Shown: positions 44,107 through 53,825, numbered from the stretch's first letter. The stretch: DNA of 64,000 nt from CAYOWQ01 sp964407695 (GCA_964407695.1 CAYOWQ010000004.1:62001-126000); one strand, 5' to 3'. Numbers and translations: made by a program. Notes: generated from the sequence alone by a model not told the origin.

Positions 44107-45864
44107 TTGCGCACTCTCTTCGGCTCGATCGTAATCACCTGCTGCTTGTCCTCCGGGATATTCGCCGCCGATGTCGGCATCGAGCAGATGGCGCCCAAGG
44201 ATACTTTTGTCGTCGTCTCCATGAAGAACTTCGATCAGTCCATGACCCGGCTGAAGCGAACCAAGCTCTGGGGAATGTGGACCAGCGAACCCATGCAGGA
44301 GGCATACAACGAGATCTTCAAGATGATCGATGAGAACGTTCACGACACCCTTGAGGAACTCGGTGTTTCAAAGGACACCCTGCTGCCGCCTCAGGGCAAC
44401 GTCGGCATGGTGATGTTCATGGAGATGGATGAGGAGCTTGGAACCCCGCGGCCGCACATGCTTCTGACGGCGGATTACGGCGCCAATGCCGATGCCACCG
44501 CCAAGATCATCGACGCCGCCATCAAGAAGGGTGAAAAGGAAAGCCAGTGGCGCTATGAGATCAAGGAAGTCCGTGGCCGAAAAGTCCTGAACTTCGAGCT
44601 GCCCGAGCCTCCCGCGGATGAGATGGAAGAGGACATCGACGAATTCGGCGCCATGCCGCCGAATCCCTTTCAGGGCGCCACCGATTGGAAAACCCTCAGC
44701 TATGTGCGAGATGGAAACCGATTCATGTTTTCGAGCAGCATGACCGCCGTGGAAGATGCCCTGGAGGTGATCGACGGCGAGAAGATGGAATGCGTCGGCG
44801 ATCGTGAGGACTATCGAAATGCCCTTGCCCAGCTCGGAGGCGAGAAAGACATGTGCGCCATGCTGCTCACCAAGCCGCTCGAGCCCATGCTGGAACCGCT
44901 CTGGATGCTCATGGGCGGGGCTGACCAGGCGCTCACCACCGCCTTCGGACATATCGATTCTCTGGGGGTCGGGGTCGGACTCGACGGGTCGATCGGAATG
45001 ATGGAAGAAACCGTGGCCGTTCACACCAGTGGAGAAAAGGGCGAACTGTTCAAACTGCTCGATACGGAAACGGCCCGATCCGCCCCGCCGATCATGGTCG
45101 GTCCGAACGCCGTCAGCTATTTTCAAATGAATTTCGAGCTGTCGGGTCTGTTCGAAGCCCTCAGCAAGATCGTCGCGTCCCTCCCCGAAGGCCAGCGAGA
45201 GATGGCCGACATGCAACTCCAGCAGTTGAAGCCTGACCTTGAGCCGGCCTTGGCCACGCTGGGACCGGAGATCAACATGATCTCCACCATTGAACGCCCC
45301 ATCAGCGAAACCAGCAAGGATTTCCTGGTGACCATTCGCTGCAGCAAGACCGATGTTGTCTCCAACCTGCTCGCCCAATACGCGCCGATGGCGCAGCTGC
45401 AGCCGCGGGATTTTCTCGGCCAGACGATCTATTCCATGGACTTCGGCCCCTCCATCGGTCTTGGCGGCGGGTATCTCGTCATCGGCGATTCAGAGGCGGT
45501 GGAGCAGGCCCTGCGGGCGGTCGGCAGCAAGGACACACCCTCTCTCGGCGACGACGCCACCTTCCAGTACGCCGCACGTTCGCTGCCTCAATCCAACATG
45601 TTGGGTTGGGGATTCGTGAATACCATGGCCGACTACGAGTACTCCCGCGCCACCGCCAGTGAGCTCTTCCAAGAGCTTGACATGATGGCGATGCAGGCGG
45701 GCAACGACGTGAATACCGACAAGTTTGCGGCGATCATGAAGAAGCTCATGGACGACATGCCGCCCGAGTTGTTGGCTGAATTCATTGGCCCCAACGCGAT
45801 GGAACTTCATTCCACCGACAACGGAATCGTATTCAAGTCATATCAGCTTGGGCCCGTGCAGTAG
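44107..45864 (+). CDS. Secreted protein of unknown function
   Basis: 585 aa from TTG 44107, chosen because the signal peptide (MRTLFGSIVITCCLSSGIFAADV) begins there and GAGGAT lies just upstream; a GTG 48 bases earlier overlaps the preceding stop. The body is a mixed alpha/beta protein with Met/Glu-rich segments (MVMFMEMDEELGTPRPHMLL) and a repeating pattern of FSSSMTAVEDALEVIDGE and YLVIGDSEAVEQALRAVGS, suggesting two related halves. This resembles DUF3352-like secreted proteins in layout, but I cannot name a family. It sits close behind the DegP-like gene, so they may be coexpressed. Confidence 0.72.
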   Translation: MRTLFGSIVITCCLSSGIFAADVGIEQMAPKDTFVVVSMKNFDQSMTRLKRTKLWGMWTSEPMQEAYNEIFKMIDENVHDTLEELGVSKDTLLPPQGNVGMVMFMEMDEELGTPRPHMLLTADYGANADATAKIIDAAIKKGEKESQWRYEIKEVRGRKVLNFELPEPPADEMEEDIDEFGAMPPNPFQGATDWKTLSYVRDGNRFMFSSSMTAVEDALEVIDGEKMECVGDREDYRNALAQLGGEKDMCAMLLTKPLEPMLEPLWMLMGGADQALTTAFGHIDSLGVGVGLDGSIGMMEETVAVHTSGEKGELFKLLDTETARSAPPIMVGPNAVSYFQMNFELSGLFEALSKIVASLPEGQREMADMQLQQLKPDLEPALATLGPEINMISTIERPISETSKDFLVTIRCSKTDVVSNLLAQYAPMAQLQPRDFLGQTIYSMDFGPSIGLGGGYLVIGDSEAVEQALRAVGSKDTPSLGDDATFQYAARSLPQSNMLGWGFVNTMADYEYSRATASELFQELDMMAMQAGNDVNTDKFAAIMKKLMDDMPPELLAEFIGPNAMELHSTDNGIVFKSYQLGPVQ

Positions 45865-46750
45865 CGCTGCACGCTGTTTCGGCGAACCCCCGAATCCATG
45901 CATCGTGCCGTTTCGCGTCGACGGCATGGGTGTCTTCGTGCGCTGCCCCCTCAACCCATTCCACACGACCCTTGGCGGCCGCCGCGATACGCTCCGAACC
46001 CTCACCCGGCGAAATGGCATCCAATCGCCCCTGAATGACCAGCACCGGACAGCACACCTTTGTTGCAGCGTCGATGGTCCGAACGCGGCGGATACCGCAA
46101 ATCGTTCGCAGCATGAGAAGGGCTAGGCCGGTGAACGGCCGGGTCGGCCAGCCCTTCAACGCGAGCCGTCGGGTCAGCGGCACCCTCACCTCCTCGTAGG
46201 GGCCATAGGCCACAACACCGGCGATCAGACCGCGGACCCATGAATCGGCCGCGGCGGCCATCGCGATTCCCGCGCCCATGGAATGGCCCACCAGAATGAT
46301 CGGGCCCGCTCCAACACGTTTGATTAACTCGATCAGGTCACCCCGATCCTGATCCCCGAGCCGGCTGACGCCATTCTGCGATTCGCCATGGCCTCGCAGG
46401 TCGTACAGAATCGCCCTGCCGGCGAGACCGAGCCACGGTCGGAGTCGTGACAGAGAATCGACTCTTGATCGGGCCCACCCATGCAGCAAGATCACGGTAA
46501 GCCCGGGGTATGTCGGGAAATGTGCCTGCAAGTCGATATCCCAAACGGGAAGGCGGGTCCCATCGGGTCGGTCCAACGTCCAGGATTGCGAACTCAGCCC
46601 GGCCTCAGACGGCTCAATCGGCAGGCCGCGGGCGACCGCCCAGCCGACTCCCCCCCGAGGTGGATGCACGAGCTCCCAGGCAATGACTCCCGAGGCAAGG
46701 ACAATCAACGCGGCAGCGGCGACCAGAAAGAGGATGAGGAGTCCGAACAC
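45833..46750 (-). CDS. Membrane-anchored alpha/beta hydrolase
   Basis: 305 aa. An N-terminal membrane helix (GLLILFLVAAAALIVLASGV) is followed by an alpha/beta-hydrolase domain: oxyanion region ILLHGWARSR, AILYDLRGHGES, nucleophile elbow VGHSMGAGIAMA (Ser), acid in VIQGRLDAISP and a late His in VEGAAHEDTHAV. The substrate (ester, lipid or peptide) cannot be told. It starts with GTG; the stop lies 32 bp inside the end of the convergent 44107-45864 gene. Confidence 0.85.
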   Translation of the reverse strand: MFGLLILFLVAAAALIVLASGVIAWELVHPPRGGVGWAVARGLPIEPSEAGLSSQSWTLDRPDGTRLPVWDIDLQAHFPTYPGLTVILLHGWARSRVDSLSRLRPWLGLAGRAILYDLRGHGESQNGVSRLGDQDRGDLIELIKRVGAGPIILVGHSMGAGIAMAAAADSWVRGLIAGVVAYGPYEEVRVPLTRRLALKGWPTRPFTGLALLMLRTICGIRRVRTIDAATKVCCPVLVIQGRLDAISPGEGSERIAAAAKGRVEWVEGAAHEDTHAVDAKRHDAWIRGFAETACSATARAQADMT

Positions 46751-46793
46751 GGACCGGCATTTCTAGTCGAATTCCAGAGATTCGGCCCGCGTG

Positions 46794-47654
46794 TTACAGC
46801 GAGTCACGATCGGGCGACTTCTTATCCAGATCCACGACTCGAATCTGCCTGTTCAGTTCCAGATCCTTCAGGTCCTTCCACGGGTTCTGCGTCCCGATGT
46901 TGCCGTCCAGGAAGAGAATGTTGCATATTCCGCCGACGTATCGGAAATCGACCTCGAGCGTGACCGGGTTGCTTGAACCGGTCTGGGGCACGGCAAACGG
47001 CGCCGGTTCATCCTCAATCACCTCGCCGATGACCGAGTCGATCAGGTACATCGACTGCGACGGCCGAATAATCTCCTCAATCGTGTGCCAGGCGCCGACT
47101 CCGGGGCGGCTGTCAAAGTAATTGTTGGCGGCATAGTACCCCGGCTCGCTCTCGGATTTGGCATTGATATTCAGGCTTGGCAACACCGGGGCAGGCGAAC
47201 GAAAGACCGAGGTAAAGTCGGGGTTGGTGTCGTAGACCGTTTTATCCGGCGAATCGTACCGATAGTCGTATGTGGTTCCGTCGGTGAGCACGGGGCCGAG
47301 CTTGTGATACGTCCACAGAATGTCGCTCCAGGTGCCCTGCTGTTCGCCGAGGTTGTAGGGCTGGATCACGGGAACTGCTGAGCCCGGAGGAGACTGCGTC
47401 CGCACTTTGCCCGGGCTCGGTGAGGCGGAATAGTCAAAGAGGCTGGGAGGGATGTATTGACGGTTGTCGGTCCAATACATCTGCATATAGGTGTAGACCT
47501 GTCGCATGTTGCTTCGCGACTTGGCCCACGTGGCGTTGCCGCGGACGTGTTGCAGCGTCGGCAGCAGGATGGCCAGAAGAAGGGCGATGATGCCCATGGC
47601 GGTCAGAACTTCGACCAAAGAGTAGCCGAGCGATTGGCGTCGATTGACGTTCAT
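46794..47654 (-). CDS. Prepilin-like protein with Tyr at +1
   Basis: 286 aa from ATG 47654 with GAGGAGG six bases upstream. Leader MNVNRRQSLG, then G|YSLVEVLTAMGIIALLLAI, a type IV prepilin motif with Tyr instead of Phe at +1 and Glu at +5. The body is unlike the tandem trio but has the same style: SNMRQVYTYMQMYWTDNRQY, YYAANNYFDSRPGVGAWH and a C-terminal ICNILFLDGNIGTQ that recalls the FDGH block. It lies downstream of rho on the same strand. A pseudopilin or minor-pilin role is inferred. Confidence 0.82.
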   Translation of the reverse strand: MNVNRRQSLGYSLVEVLTAMGIIALLLAILLPTLQHVRGNATWAKSRSNMRQVYTYMQMYWTDNRQYIPPSLFDYSASPSPGKVRTQSPPGSAVPVIQPYNLGEQQGTWSDILWTYHKLGPVLTDGTTYDYRYDSPDKTVYDTNPDFTSVFRSPAPVLPSLNINAKSESEPGYYAANNYFDSRPGVGAWHTIEEIIRPSQSMYLIDSVIGEVIEDEPAPFAVPQTGSSNPVTLEVDFRYVGGICNILFLDGNIGTQNPWKDLKDLELNRQIRVVDLDKKSPDRDSL

Positions 47655-47817
47655 TGAAGGCCTCCTCGACAAACACCGACCAGCCGGACGATTCGGCTGC
47701 CAGAAAAGCATACTACCGCGCCGAAGGCTCGGTTCCACAAATTGATGAAAATCAAGGAGATACGACCGATCCTCCCCCTCCAGGAGCCGGTTCGGACCAG
47801 TTTGGCAACGATCCACA

Positions 47818-49269
47818 CTACCCCATATTCATGGTCAGCAGGAATTCGGCGTTCGATTTGGTCTTGGCGATGCGGCTCCGCAACATTTCCATGGCCTCGA
47901 CCACATTCATGTCCGAAACCACCTTGCGAAGCCGAACGATGAGTTCGAGCTCCTTGGGATCGAGCAGAAGCTCCTCGCGGCGGGTGCCGCTGGCCGAGAT
48001 ATCCACTGCGGGCCAGATTCTCTTTTCCACCAGCTTTCGCTCGAGGTGAAGCTCGGCGTTGCCCGTGCCCTTGAACTCCTCGAAAATGACTTCATCGGCT
48101 CGCGAGCCGGTGTCGACGAGGGCGGTTCCGAGAATTGTCAGCGAGCCGCCGTTCTCGATACTTCGGGCTGAGCCGAAGAATTTCTTGGGCTTGATCAAGG
48201 CGCCCGAATCGATACCGCCCGACGTAATCTTGCCGGAACCAGGCATGGCGTTGTTGTAGCCACGGGCCAGGCGAGTGATCGAGTCGAGCAGGATGACGAC
48301 GTGCTCGCCGAACTCCACCATCCGTCGAGCCTTCTCCATCACCATCTCAGCCACCTGAATGTGCCGGTCGGCCTCTTCATCAAACGTGCTGGCGACGACC
48401 TCGACGCTGGGCGCGGTGTTCCGCTTGAAATCCGTCACTTCTTCGGGCCGCTCGTCGATCAGCAACACGATGATGTGCACATCCGGGTGATTGTGCGAGA
48501 TCGCATTGGTGATCTGCTGCAGAATCACGGTCTTGCCCGTTCGCGGCGGCGCCACGATCAGTGCCCGCTGACCGAAGCCCAGCGGGGTCACCATGTCGAT
48601 GATGCGGGTTTCCAGTTTCTTGGAGTCGATTTCGAGGTGAATTCGCTTGTTCGGGTGCAGGGGCGTCAGGTTTTCAAACGTCGGCAATTCATGCAGCACC
48701 GACGGCTCGCGGCCATTGACCTCTTCGACGCGCAGAAGTGCAAAATAGGTCTCCGCCTCCTTTGGCGGGCGAATGAGGCCGCGAACAACGTGCCCCTTGC
48801 GAAGGCCGAATCGTCGGATCTGCGACGGGCTCACGTACACATCGTCCGGCGACGGGAGATACGAATCCTCGGAACTCCGCAGAAAACCGTACCCATCCGG
48901 CATGATCTCGAGCGTTCCCTCACCCAGCATCAGCCCCTGCTTGGCCGCGCGAGACTTCAGGATTTCGAATATGAGCTTGCCCTTCGGAAGGCTGGCGACA
49001 TCCTCGAGTTTTTCCTTCTTGGCGACCTTGAGTAAGTCGTCAGCGGCCATCTTCTGAAGGGCGGCCATGTTAAGGTCGTCCTTCTTGGCCTCGTCATAGC
49101 GGGCCTGAATTTCGGCTTCAAGAGCCTGTGCCTCGGATTCGAGTTGCTCGTCGGTAGGCACGGCTCCGGGGGCCAGCGATTGCGACGGCGCAGAACTGTG
49201 GCCTTGGCCACCGCCTCCGCCACCACCGTGCCGGTGACGCCGACGTCGGCGGGAAGATTTCTTTGACAT
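47818..49269 (-). CDS. rho: Transcription termination factor Rho
   Basis: 483 aa; upstream in-frame ATG/TTG codons would add 7-9 residues. The N-terminus is a planctomycete-type basic/Gly-rich tail (MSKKSSRRRRRHRHGGGGGG) before the Rho N-terminal domain and the cold-shock-like RNA-binding domain (LEIMPDGYGFLRSSEDSYLP). ATPase motifs: Walker A VAPPRTGKTVILQQ, Walker B region VVILLDSITRLARGYN, Q-loop GSGKITSGGID. Rho is a hexameric RNA translocase that ends transcription. It lies 137 bp after coaE on the same strand, a pairing often seen in bacteria. The catalytic region is complete. Confidence 0.97.
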   Translation of the reverse strand: MSKKSSRRRRRHRHGGGGGGGQGHSSAPSQSLAPGAVPTDEQLESEAQALEAEIQARYDEAKKDDLNMAALQKMAADDLLKVAKKEKLEDVASLPKGKLIFEILKSRAAKQGLMLGEGTLEIMPDGYGFLRSSEDSYLPSPDDVYVSPSQIRRFGLRKGHVVRGLIRPPKEAETYFALLRVEEVNGREPSVLHELPTFENLTPLHPNKRIHLEIDSKKLETRIIDMVTPLGFGQRALIVAPPRTGKTVILQQITNAISHNHPDVHIIVLLIDERPEEVTDFKRNTAPSVEVVASTFDEEADRHIQVAEMVMEKARRMVEFGEHVVILLDSITRLARGYNNAMPGSGKITSGGIDSGALIKPKKFFGSARSIENGGSLTILGTALVDTGSRADEVIFEEFKGTGNAELHLERKLVEKRIWPAVDISASGTRREELLLDPKELELIVRLRKVVSDMNVVEAMEMLRSRIAKTKSNAEFLLTMNMG

Positions 49270-49406
49270 GATGGTGGGAGACTCCTGCATGGCCAAACCC
49301 TCGCATAATGGGGGGTGGCTCCCGGCGAACGGGAAGACGCCCTCCGCGAACTGGAATTAACAGCAAAATGGAGATCAGCGCAACCGAGCCCTTCTCTCCT
49401 ATGTAA

Positions 49407-50021
49407 TCAGGCTCGGAAGGACCGGAGGATCTGTTCCAAGGTAGATCCGACTGTTTCCGACAATCGGTTCCGGTCCCCGTCGTTGACCACAATATGATGG
49501 GCACGCCGACGCTTCTCGTCAAGTGGCAGTTGTGCCGCCTCCCGTCGAGCCAATTCTTCCGGCCCCCAGCCGCGATCTCGCTTCAACCGATCCAGCCGCA
49601 CATCCCGCGGAGCATCGACAAAAAGCACGACATCACATTCCCTCTCCAGACCGGCCTCAAGCAACAGCGGCGCGTCAATGACAAACGCGACAGTGTCGGC
49701 CGGGGCCGACGCAAAGAGCTTAAGGCGTTTTTCCAGGATCCATGGATGGGTGAGTTTCTCCAGACGCCTTCGTTCGTGTTCATCTCGAAAAACGATCGAG
49801 GCGATCGCCTTCCGGTCCGCCGTACCGTCGGCTCTCAGAATCCCTCGCCCCCACCAGGACGCAAGTTGAGACTTGATGGATGGGTCTTCGAGGGCCTCGC
49901 GACCAAGCGCGTCGGAATCGCACACCACGCACCCCCGACCTGCCAGCAGCCGCGCGACCTCGCTCTTGCCAGCGCCGATTCCGCCGGTCAATCCGATGAC
50001 AATGGGGCGGCCTTTGGTCAT
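49407..50021 (-). CDS. coaE: Dephospho-CoA kinase
   Basis: 204 aa, standard length. CoaE adds the 3' phosphate in the last step of coenzyme A synthesis. Motifs: P-loop VIGLTGGIGAGKSEVARLL, CDSDALGREAL, TADRKAIASIVFRDEHERRR, LEKLTHPWI, APLLLEAGLERECDVVLFV and RDRGWGPEELARREAAQ. The ATG at 50021 gives the standard N-terminus; a longer frame overlaps nothing useful. It is 38 bp after murJ and precedes rho, all minus strand. Confidence 0.95.
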   Translation of the reverse strand: MTKGRPIVIGLTGGIGAGKSEVARLLAGRGCVVCDSDALGREALEDPSIKSQLASWWGRGILRADGTADRKAIASIVFRDEHERRRLEKLTHPWILEKRLKLFASAPADTVAFVIDAPLLLEAGLERECDVVLFVDAPRDVRLDRLKRDRGWGPEELARREAAQLPLDEKRRRAHHIVVNDGDRNRLSETVGSTLEQILRSFRA

Positions 50022-50059
50022 GATGACATCTTGCCAGACTCCGGGCTTTGATGCCCGAT

Positions 50060-51664
50060 TCAACCTCGGCCCAGTGCCCAGCGAATCTCCGGCATTCGAA
50101 GAATCATGGAGGCTCCGAACGTCCCGATTCCCCCCGCGGCGACCATGGCGCCAAGCTCCACGATGCGGACCGCCCAGCCACCGAGTGATGCATATCCGTT
50201 CGCATCAACCAATCGTCGCACTGCCTCACGCCAGCCATCCCCCTCCATCAACCAACTGACCAGAAGCACACACGCCGCCATGGCGATAGTGGCAACGACC
50301 GTTCGGCCCCAGGCGCTTCGGACCGCGCCATCGACAATGATTCCAACCCGGCGATGGAGCAGGCGCGTCAGGATGCAGGATTGAATGATCGCGCAGGTTG
50401 CGGTAGACCAGGCGAGACCGGCCTCTCGCAGCGGGGTCCAGATCAAGGTCAGATTCAACGTCAGATTCAGGGCCACCATGCCCAGCGAGACTCGAACCGG
50501 TGTCTTTGAGTCGCCGCGGGCGTAGAAGCCGCGAGTCAGAGTGTGGGTCATCGAATACGCCCAGATGGCCGGGGCATAACCCATCAGGATTCGACCGACG
50601 CGAGCCGTATCTTCAGGTCGAAAGTCGCCGCCCTGCAGTATTACGGCCGTGATCTGATCTCGAACCAGCATGAGGCCGACGCTGGCCGGCAACCCGATGA
50701 AAAGCACGAGCCGAAGCCCGCGCCGAAGCGTGTCCACGAAAGCATCTGGTTCGTTGGCCTGCCGGCTCAGCTGTGGAAAGATGGCCGTGGCGACCGCGAT
50801 CCCAAAGACCCCCAGTGGGAACTCATAGAGCCGTTGCGCATATCCAAGGGAGGCCATCGCCCCCTCGTCGAGCGGGTATGAGAATCCGAGGATCGTCGAT
50901 CCAATCGCACTCGGATAGCTGGCAATCAGGCCGTCAAGAAATGTATTGAGCTGCAGCACGCCAAGCCCCAGCACCATGGGAATGGTCTGGCTGAAAACTC
51001 CCCTCAATTCTCGAAGCGCCTCAGGATCGCGCAACCGAGGCCATGCAATGGCGTGCCCTGCCCCAAGGACACTCCAGACGACCTGCACCAATCCGGCGAC
51101 GATCACGGCCCAGGCCGTCAACGAGACGTGAGTGTCATCCGGTCGATCCCGGAAAAATACGGCGGCACCAACAATGAACAGATTGAGAATCACCGGGGCG
51201 GAAGCCGTCGGACCAAATCGGCCACGCACCTGCAACATCGCACCGAGAATGGCCACGAGGCACACCAGCGGCATGTAGGGCAACATGATGGCCATCAATC
51301 GAAGCCCGAGATGATCGCCGCCCGTCCTCAATTGCAGCGCACCCAAGGCGATTTCTCCGATGGCCGTAAGGCCGCCCAGCACCAGCACCATGATCCCCAC
51401 CAGGGTCGATGCCGTGCGACGCGCAAGTGCCGGATCGTCTCTCTCCAATCGTGTGTACACCGGAATGAACGCCGCCGAAAGTGCCCCTTCACCGAAGAGC
51501 CGGCGGAACAGATTGGGAATCATGAACGCAAAGGCGAAGGAGTCCATTACAAGACCCGCGCCGAAGCATCGCGACATCGCCGCATCGCGCACCAGGCCGG
51601 TGATGCGGCTGAGAAATGTCAGAACCGTGACATTTCGAGCATGTTTTTCAAAACGCTGAGACAC
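50060..51664 (-). CDS. murJ: Lipid II flippase MurJ
   Basis: 534 aa with about 14 membrane helices. MurJ (MVF/MOP superfamily) moves lipid II across the inner membrane for peptidoglycan synthesis. Family blocks: FLSRITGLVRDAAMSRCFGA, DSFAFAFMIPNLFRRLFGEG, LSAAFIPVYTRLERDD, SLGYAQRLYEFPLGVFGIAV and GFYARGDSKTPVRVSL. The GTG at 51664 avoids overlap with the preceding VanZ-like gene (stop at 51681); an ATG 72 bases upstream would overlap it. Presence of MurJ argues for a peptidoglycan wall, consistent with the SPOR protein. Confidence 0.93.
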   Translation of the reverse strand: MSQRFEKHARNVTVLTFLSRITGLVRDAAMSRCFGAGLVMDSFAFAFMIPNLFRRLFGEGALSAAFIPVYTRLERDDPALARRTASTLVGIMVLVLGGLTAIGEIALGALQLRTGGDHLGLRLMAIMLPYMPLVCLVAILGAMLQVRGRFGPTASAPVILNLFIVGAAVFFRDRPDDTHVSLTAWAVIVAGLVQVVWSVLGAGHAIAWPRLRDPEALRELRGVFSQTIPMVLGLGVLQLNTFLDGLIASYPSAIGSTILGFSYPLDEGAMASLGYAQRLYEFPLGVFGIAVATAIFPQLSRQANEPDAFVDTLRRGLRLVLFIGLPASVGLMLVRDQITAVILQGGDFRPEDTARVGRILMGYAPAIWAYSMTHTLTRGFYARGDSKTPVRVSLGMVALNLTLNLTLIWTPLREAGLAWSTATCAIIQSCILTRLLHRRVGIIVDGAVRSAWGRTVVATIAMAACVLLVSWLMEGDGWREAVRRLVDANGYASLGGWAVRIVELGAMVAAGGIGTFGASMILRMPEIRWALGRG

Positions 51665-51680
51665 GCCACAACAATCGGCA

Positions 51681-52904
51681 TCACGACACCCGGGCCGTGA
51701 AACCCACCGAGGGTTCGAGATCCGCATCGGCCGCATTGGGGACTACCAGAAACATCTCGCCGCATTCCGGACATACTCCGCGACCATTGTCAACGGCGGT
51801 GGCGCGAAGGTCGTAGTCGCAATGAACGCACTGCCTGGACTGCCGATCGAGCCGGCGTGCCACCGAACGGCGATACCACGACAGGATCAACGCCGCGGCC
51901 GCGGCGACGATCGTGGCATCGATGAGCGTTCCGATGTCCGCTCCCAGCAAACGGTAGAACTCATCAAGCCGACGCGCCCAAGGCCAGTTCATGCCCGCCT
52001 GAAGGATTCCGACCGCACCGGTCATCATGGCCGCGACCGAGAGCATCCAAAGCACAAATGCACCGATCAAACGCGTGGAAAGAAACGCCGCCGAGAGGCT
52101 TGGTGGATCGGCCCATTGCCCGTCGATATACGTCTCGCTGCACGCAGGACACGATCCGGCAGGCTGCGCAGCGGAAGCCTCGGCAAGCAGTTCGTTGCAC
52201 CGCAGGCACGGCTTGATCGCCCTCATGGCTTCGAGCTCTCGTCGCCTCAGCACCTCAATCACAAAGTAGCCCAGTGCCGAGCCACCGAAGACGACGCCGA
52301 TCACGAAAGCCTGCGCCGGCATCGGGTTGATGAAGAGCCTCGAAATTGCCAATGAAACCGGCACCCCCACTGCTGCGCCGATCAGGCCGGCAAGAATGAC
52401 CATGATCCAGGTCGCCGGCCTCTGAAACATGCGATTCAATGCATGTCGCCACCGTTGCTCATGCACCCGGGCAGCGCCCGCGCCCCGAATCCTCATTGCC
52501 CAAGCCACCATCAGCACCGTCAGGATCCCGCAAAGTCCCGCGAGCACATCATCAACTCGCACGGTCCTTCCAAGCCACGGAATCCCCTGCGACAACTCGT
52601 CAACAACCGCCCAGATCGCCGCCATCACCGCTGCCAGCCAGCGCCGGCGCACCCACCCGGTCTGCATCAACAACAACGCCAGCATGCCAAAAGCGGCGGC
52701 GTGCACCAGCTTGTCCGAAACGGGAACCTCCTCGGTTCCAAGCTGGAGGCGAGGCCAGTGCGTCCCGACGGTCAGCATCAAGACGTAGACCACGAACGCC
52801 ACACGCCAGGGACGGCGGGATCTCAGGGCGAATTCAACAGGCTCACGCGCCACGGCCACCGACAGTGTTCGCAACCGGCGCCACAACGGCTGCAGCGGCC
52901 TCAC
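51681..52904 (-). CDS. VanZ-like membrane protein with zinc ribbons
   Basis: 407 aa. The N-terminal half carries a VanZ-type domain (AFVVYVLMLTVGTHWPRLQL; VSDKLVHAAAFGMLALLL; VDELSQGIPWLGRTVRVDD). Further membrane helices and two Cys-based zinc ribbons follow: CLRCNELLAEA with CPACSETYIDG, and CVHCDYDL with CPECGEMF at the C-terminus. VanZ proteins relate to glycopeptide tolerance but many are general membrane proteins. The GTG at 52904 lies within the end of the parA gene (62-bp overlap); GTG at 52859 or 52853 would shrink it. Start uncertain. Confidence 0.8.
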   Translation of the reverse strand: MRPLQPLWRRLRTLSVAVAREPVEFALRSRRPWRVAFVVYVLMLTVGTHWPRLQLGTEEVPVSDKLVHAAAFGMLALLLMQTGWVRRRWLAAVMAAIWAVVDELSQGIPWLGRTVRVDDVLAGLCGILTVLMVAWAMRIRGAGAARVHEQRWRHALNRMFQRPATWIMVILAGLIGAAVGVPVSLAISRLFINPMPAQAFVIGVVFGGSALGYFVIEVLRRRELEAMRAIKPCLRCNELLAEASAAQPAGSCPACSETYIDGQWADPPSLSAAFLSTRLIGAFVLWMLSVAAMMTGAVGILQAGMNWPWARRLDEFYRLLGADIGTLIDATIVAAAAALILSWYRRSVARRLDRQSRQCVHCDYDLRATAVDNGRGVCPECGEMFLVVPNAADADLEPSVGFTARVS

Positions 52905-53787
52905 GCGATGTCGTGATCTCGGCGGCGGGCGACTCCTCGCGCTTCTTCAACATGGCGTCCCAATCGGCGATGACCCGTTCGGCGAGCTTGCGATAGTCGA
53001 GTGCACCCGGGCACCATGGCTCATAGTCGAAGATGGTCTTGCCGAAGCTAGGCGCTTCCGCCAACTTCACGTTGCGCCGAATCGCCGGCCGCAGCACCCG
53101 ACACGAACTCCACGGCGCCTTCGTCTGGCGAGCCTGTTCGAAGAACGCATCAAGGTCGGCAACCACCTCGCGCCCGTGAGACAGCTGCGCCTCATGCATG
53201 CACAGGATGATTCCGGTCACTCGCAGACTGGGGTTGACCGATCGGCTCATCATCGAGACCGTCTCCAGCAGCTTTCCGACTCCCTGCATGGCGAGGAAGT
53301 GCGCCTGCATGGGCACAAACACTTCGCGCGCCAGCGTCAATGCATTCAGCGTCAAAAGACCAAGGCTTGGCGGACAGTCGATCAGCACGAATTCATAATC
53401 CTGCTGAATCTGCGCAAATCGGCGCGACAGAATTCGGTTGCGATCGGGGTCGCCCGCGAGCTCCGTCTCCGCCGCGGCCAGGTCAACCACCGCCGGCACA
53501 ACATCCAGGTTCTCGCGGGCCTTCACAAGCACGGACCGGACGTCCAGATCAGGATCGGTGAGCAGGTCATAGACATTTGCCGGGCGCTCGGTCGTGTCGA
53601 TGCCCAGGTGCAGGGTGAGGTGGGCCTGCGGATCAAGATCGATCAGGCACACGCGCCGACCGGCGTCGGCCATCGCGGCACCCAGATTCACCGTCGTTGT
53701 CGTCTTGCCCACACCGCCCTTCTGATTCAGCATCGCAATGGTGCGAACCGGGCGTAGCGGCGATCCTGCCTGCATGTGACGTTCCAT
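52843..53787 (-). CDS. parA: ParA/Soj-family ATPase
   Basis: 314 aa from ATG 53787. Deviant Walker A: AMLNQKGGVGKTTTTVNLGA; LIDLDPQAHLTLHLG and VLIDCPPSLGLLTLNAL are the other switch motifs. ParA proteins bind DNA as ATP dimers and drive segregation or positioning with ParB. The C-terminus has a Glu/Ala-rich tail not usual in ParA. No parB or parS site is evident nearby; the gene lies between mgtE and the VanZ-like gene, so it could be the chromosomal Soj or another positioning ATPase. Confidence 0.9.
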   Translation of the reverse strand: MERHMQAGSPLRPVRTIAMLNQKGGVGKTTTTVNLGAAMADAGRRVCLIDLDPQAHLTLHLGIDTTERPANVYDLLTDPDLDVRSVLVKARENLDVVPAVVDLAAAETELAGDPDRNRILSRRFAQIQQDYEFVLIDCPPSLGLLTLNALTLAREVFVPMQAHFLAMQGVGKLLETVSMMSRSVNPSLRVTGIILCMHEAQLSHGREVVADLDAFFEQARQTKAPWSSCRVLRPAIRRNVKLAEAPSFGKTIFDYEPWCPGALDYRKLAERVIADWDAMLKKREESPAAEITTSREAAAAVVAPVANTVGGRGA

Positions 53788-53825
53788 GTCAGCCAAGTAT
53801 ATGGGCCGCCGACCTTCACGAGGAA

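Noticed and set aside
52843..53787. ParA as evidence of a plasmid or phage segment
   Set aside because: Neighbours are chromosomal core genes (mgtE, murJ, coaE, rho) and there is no parB, replication gene or integrase.
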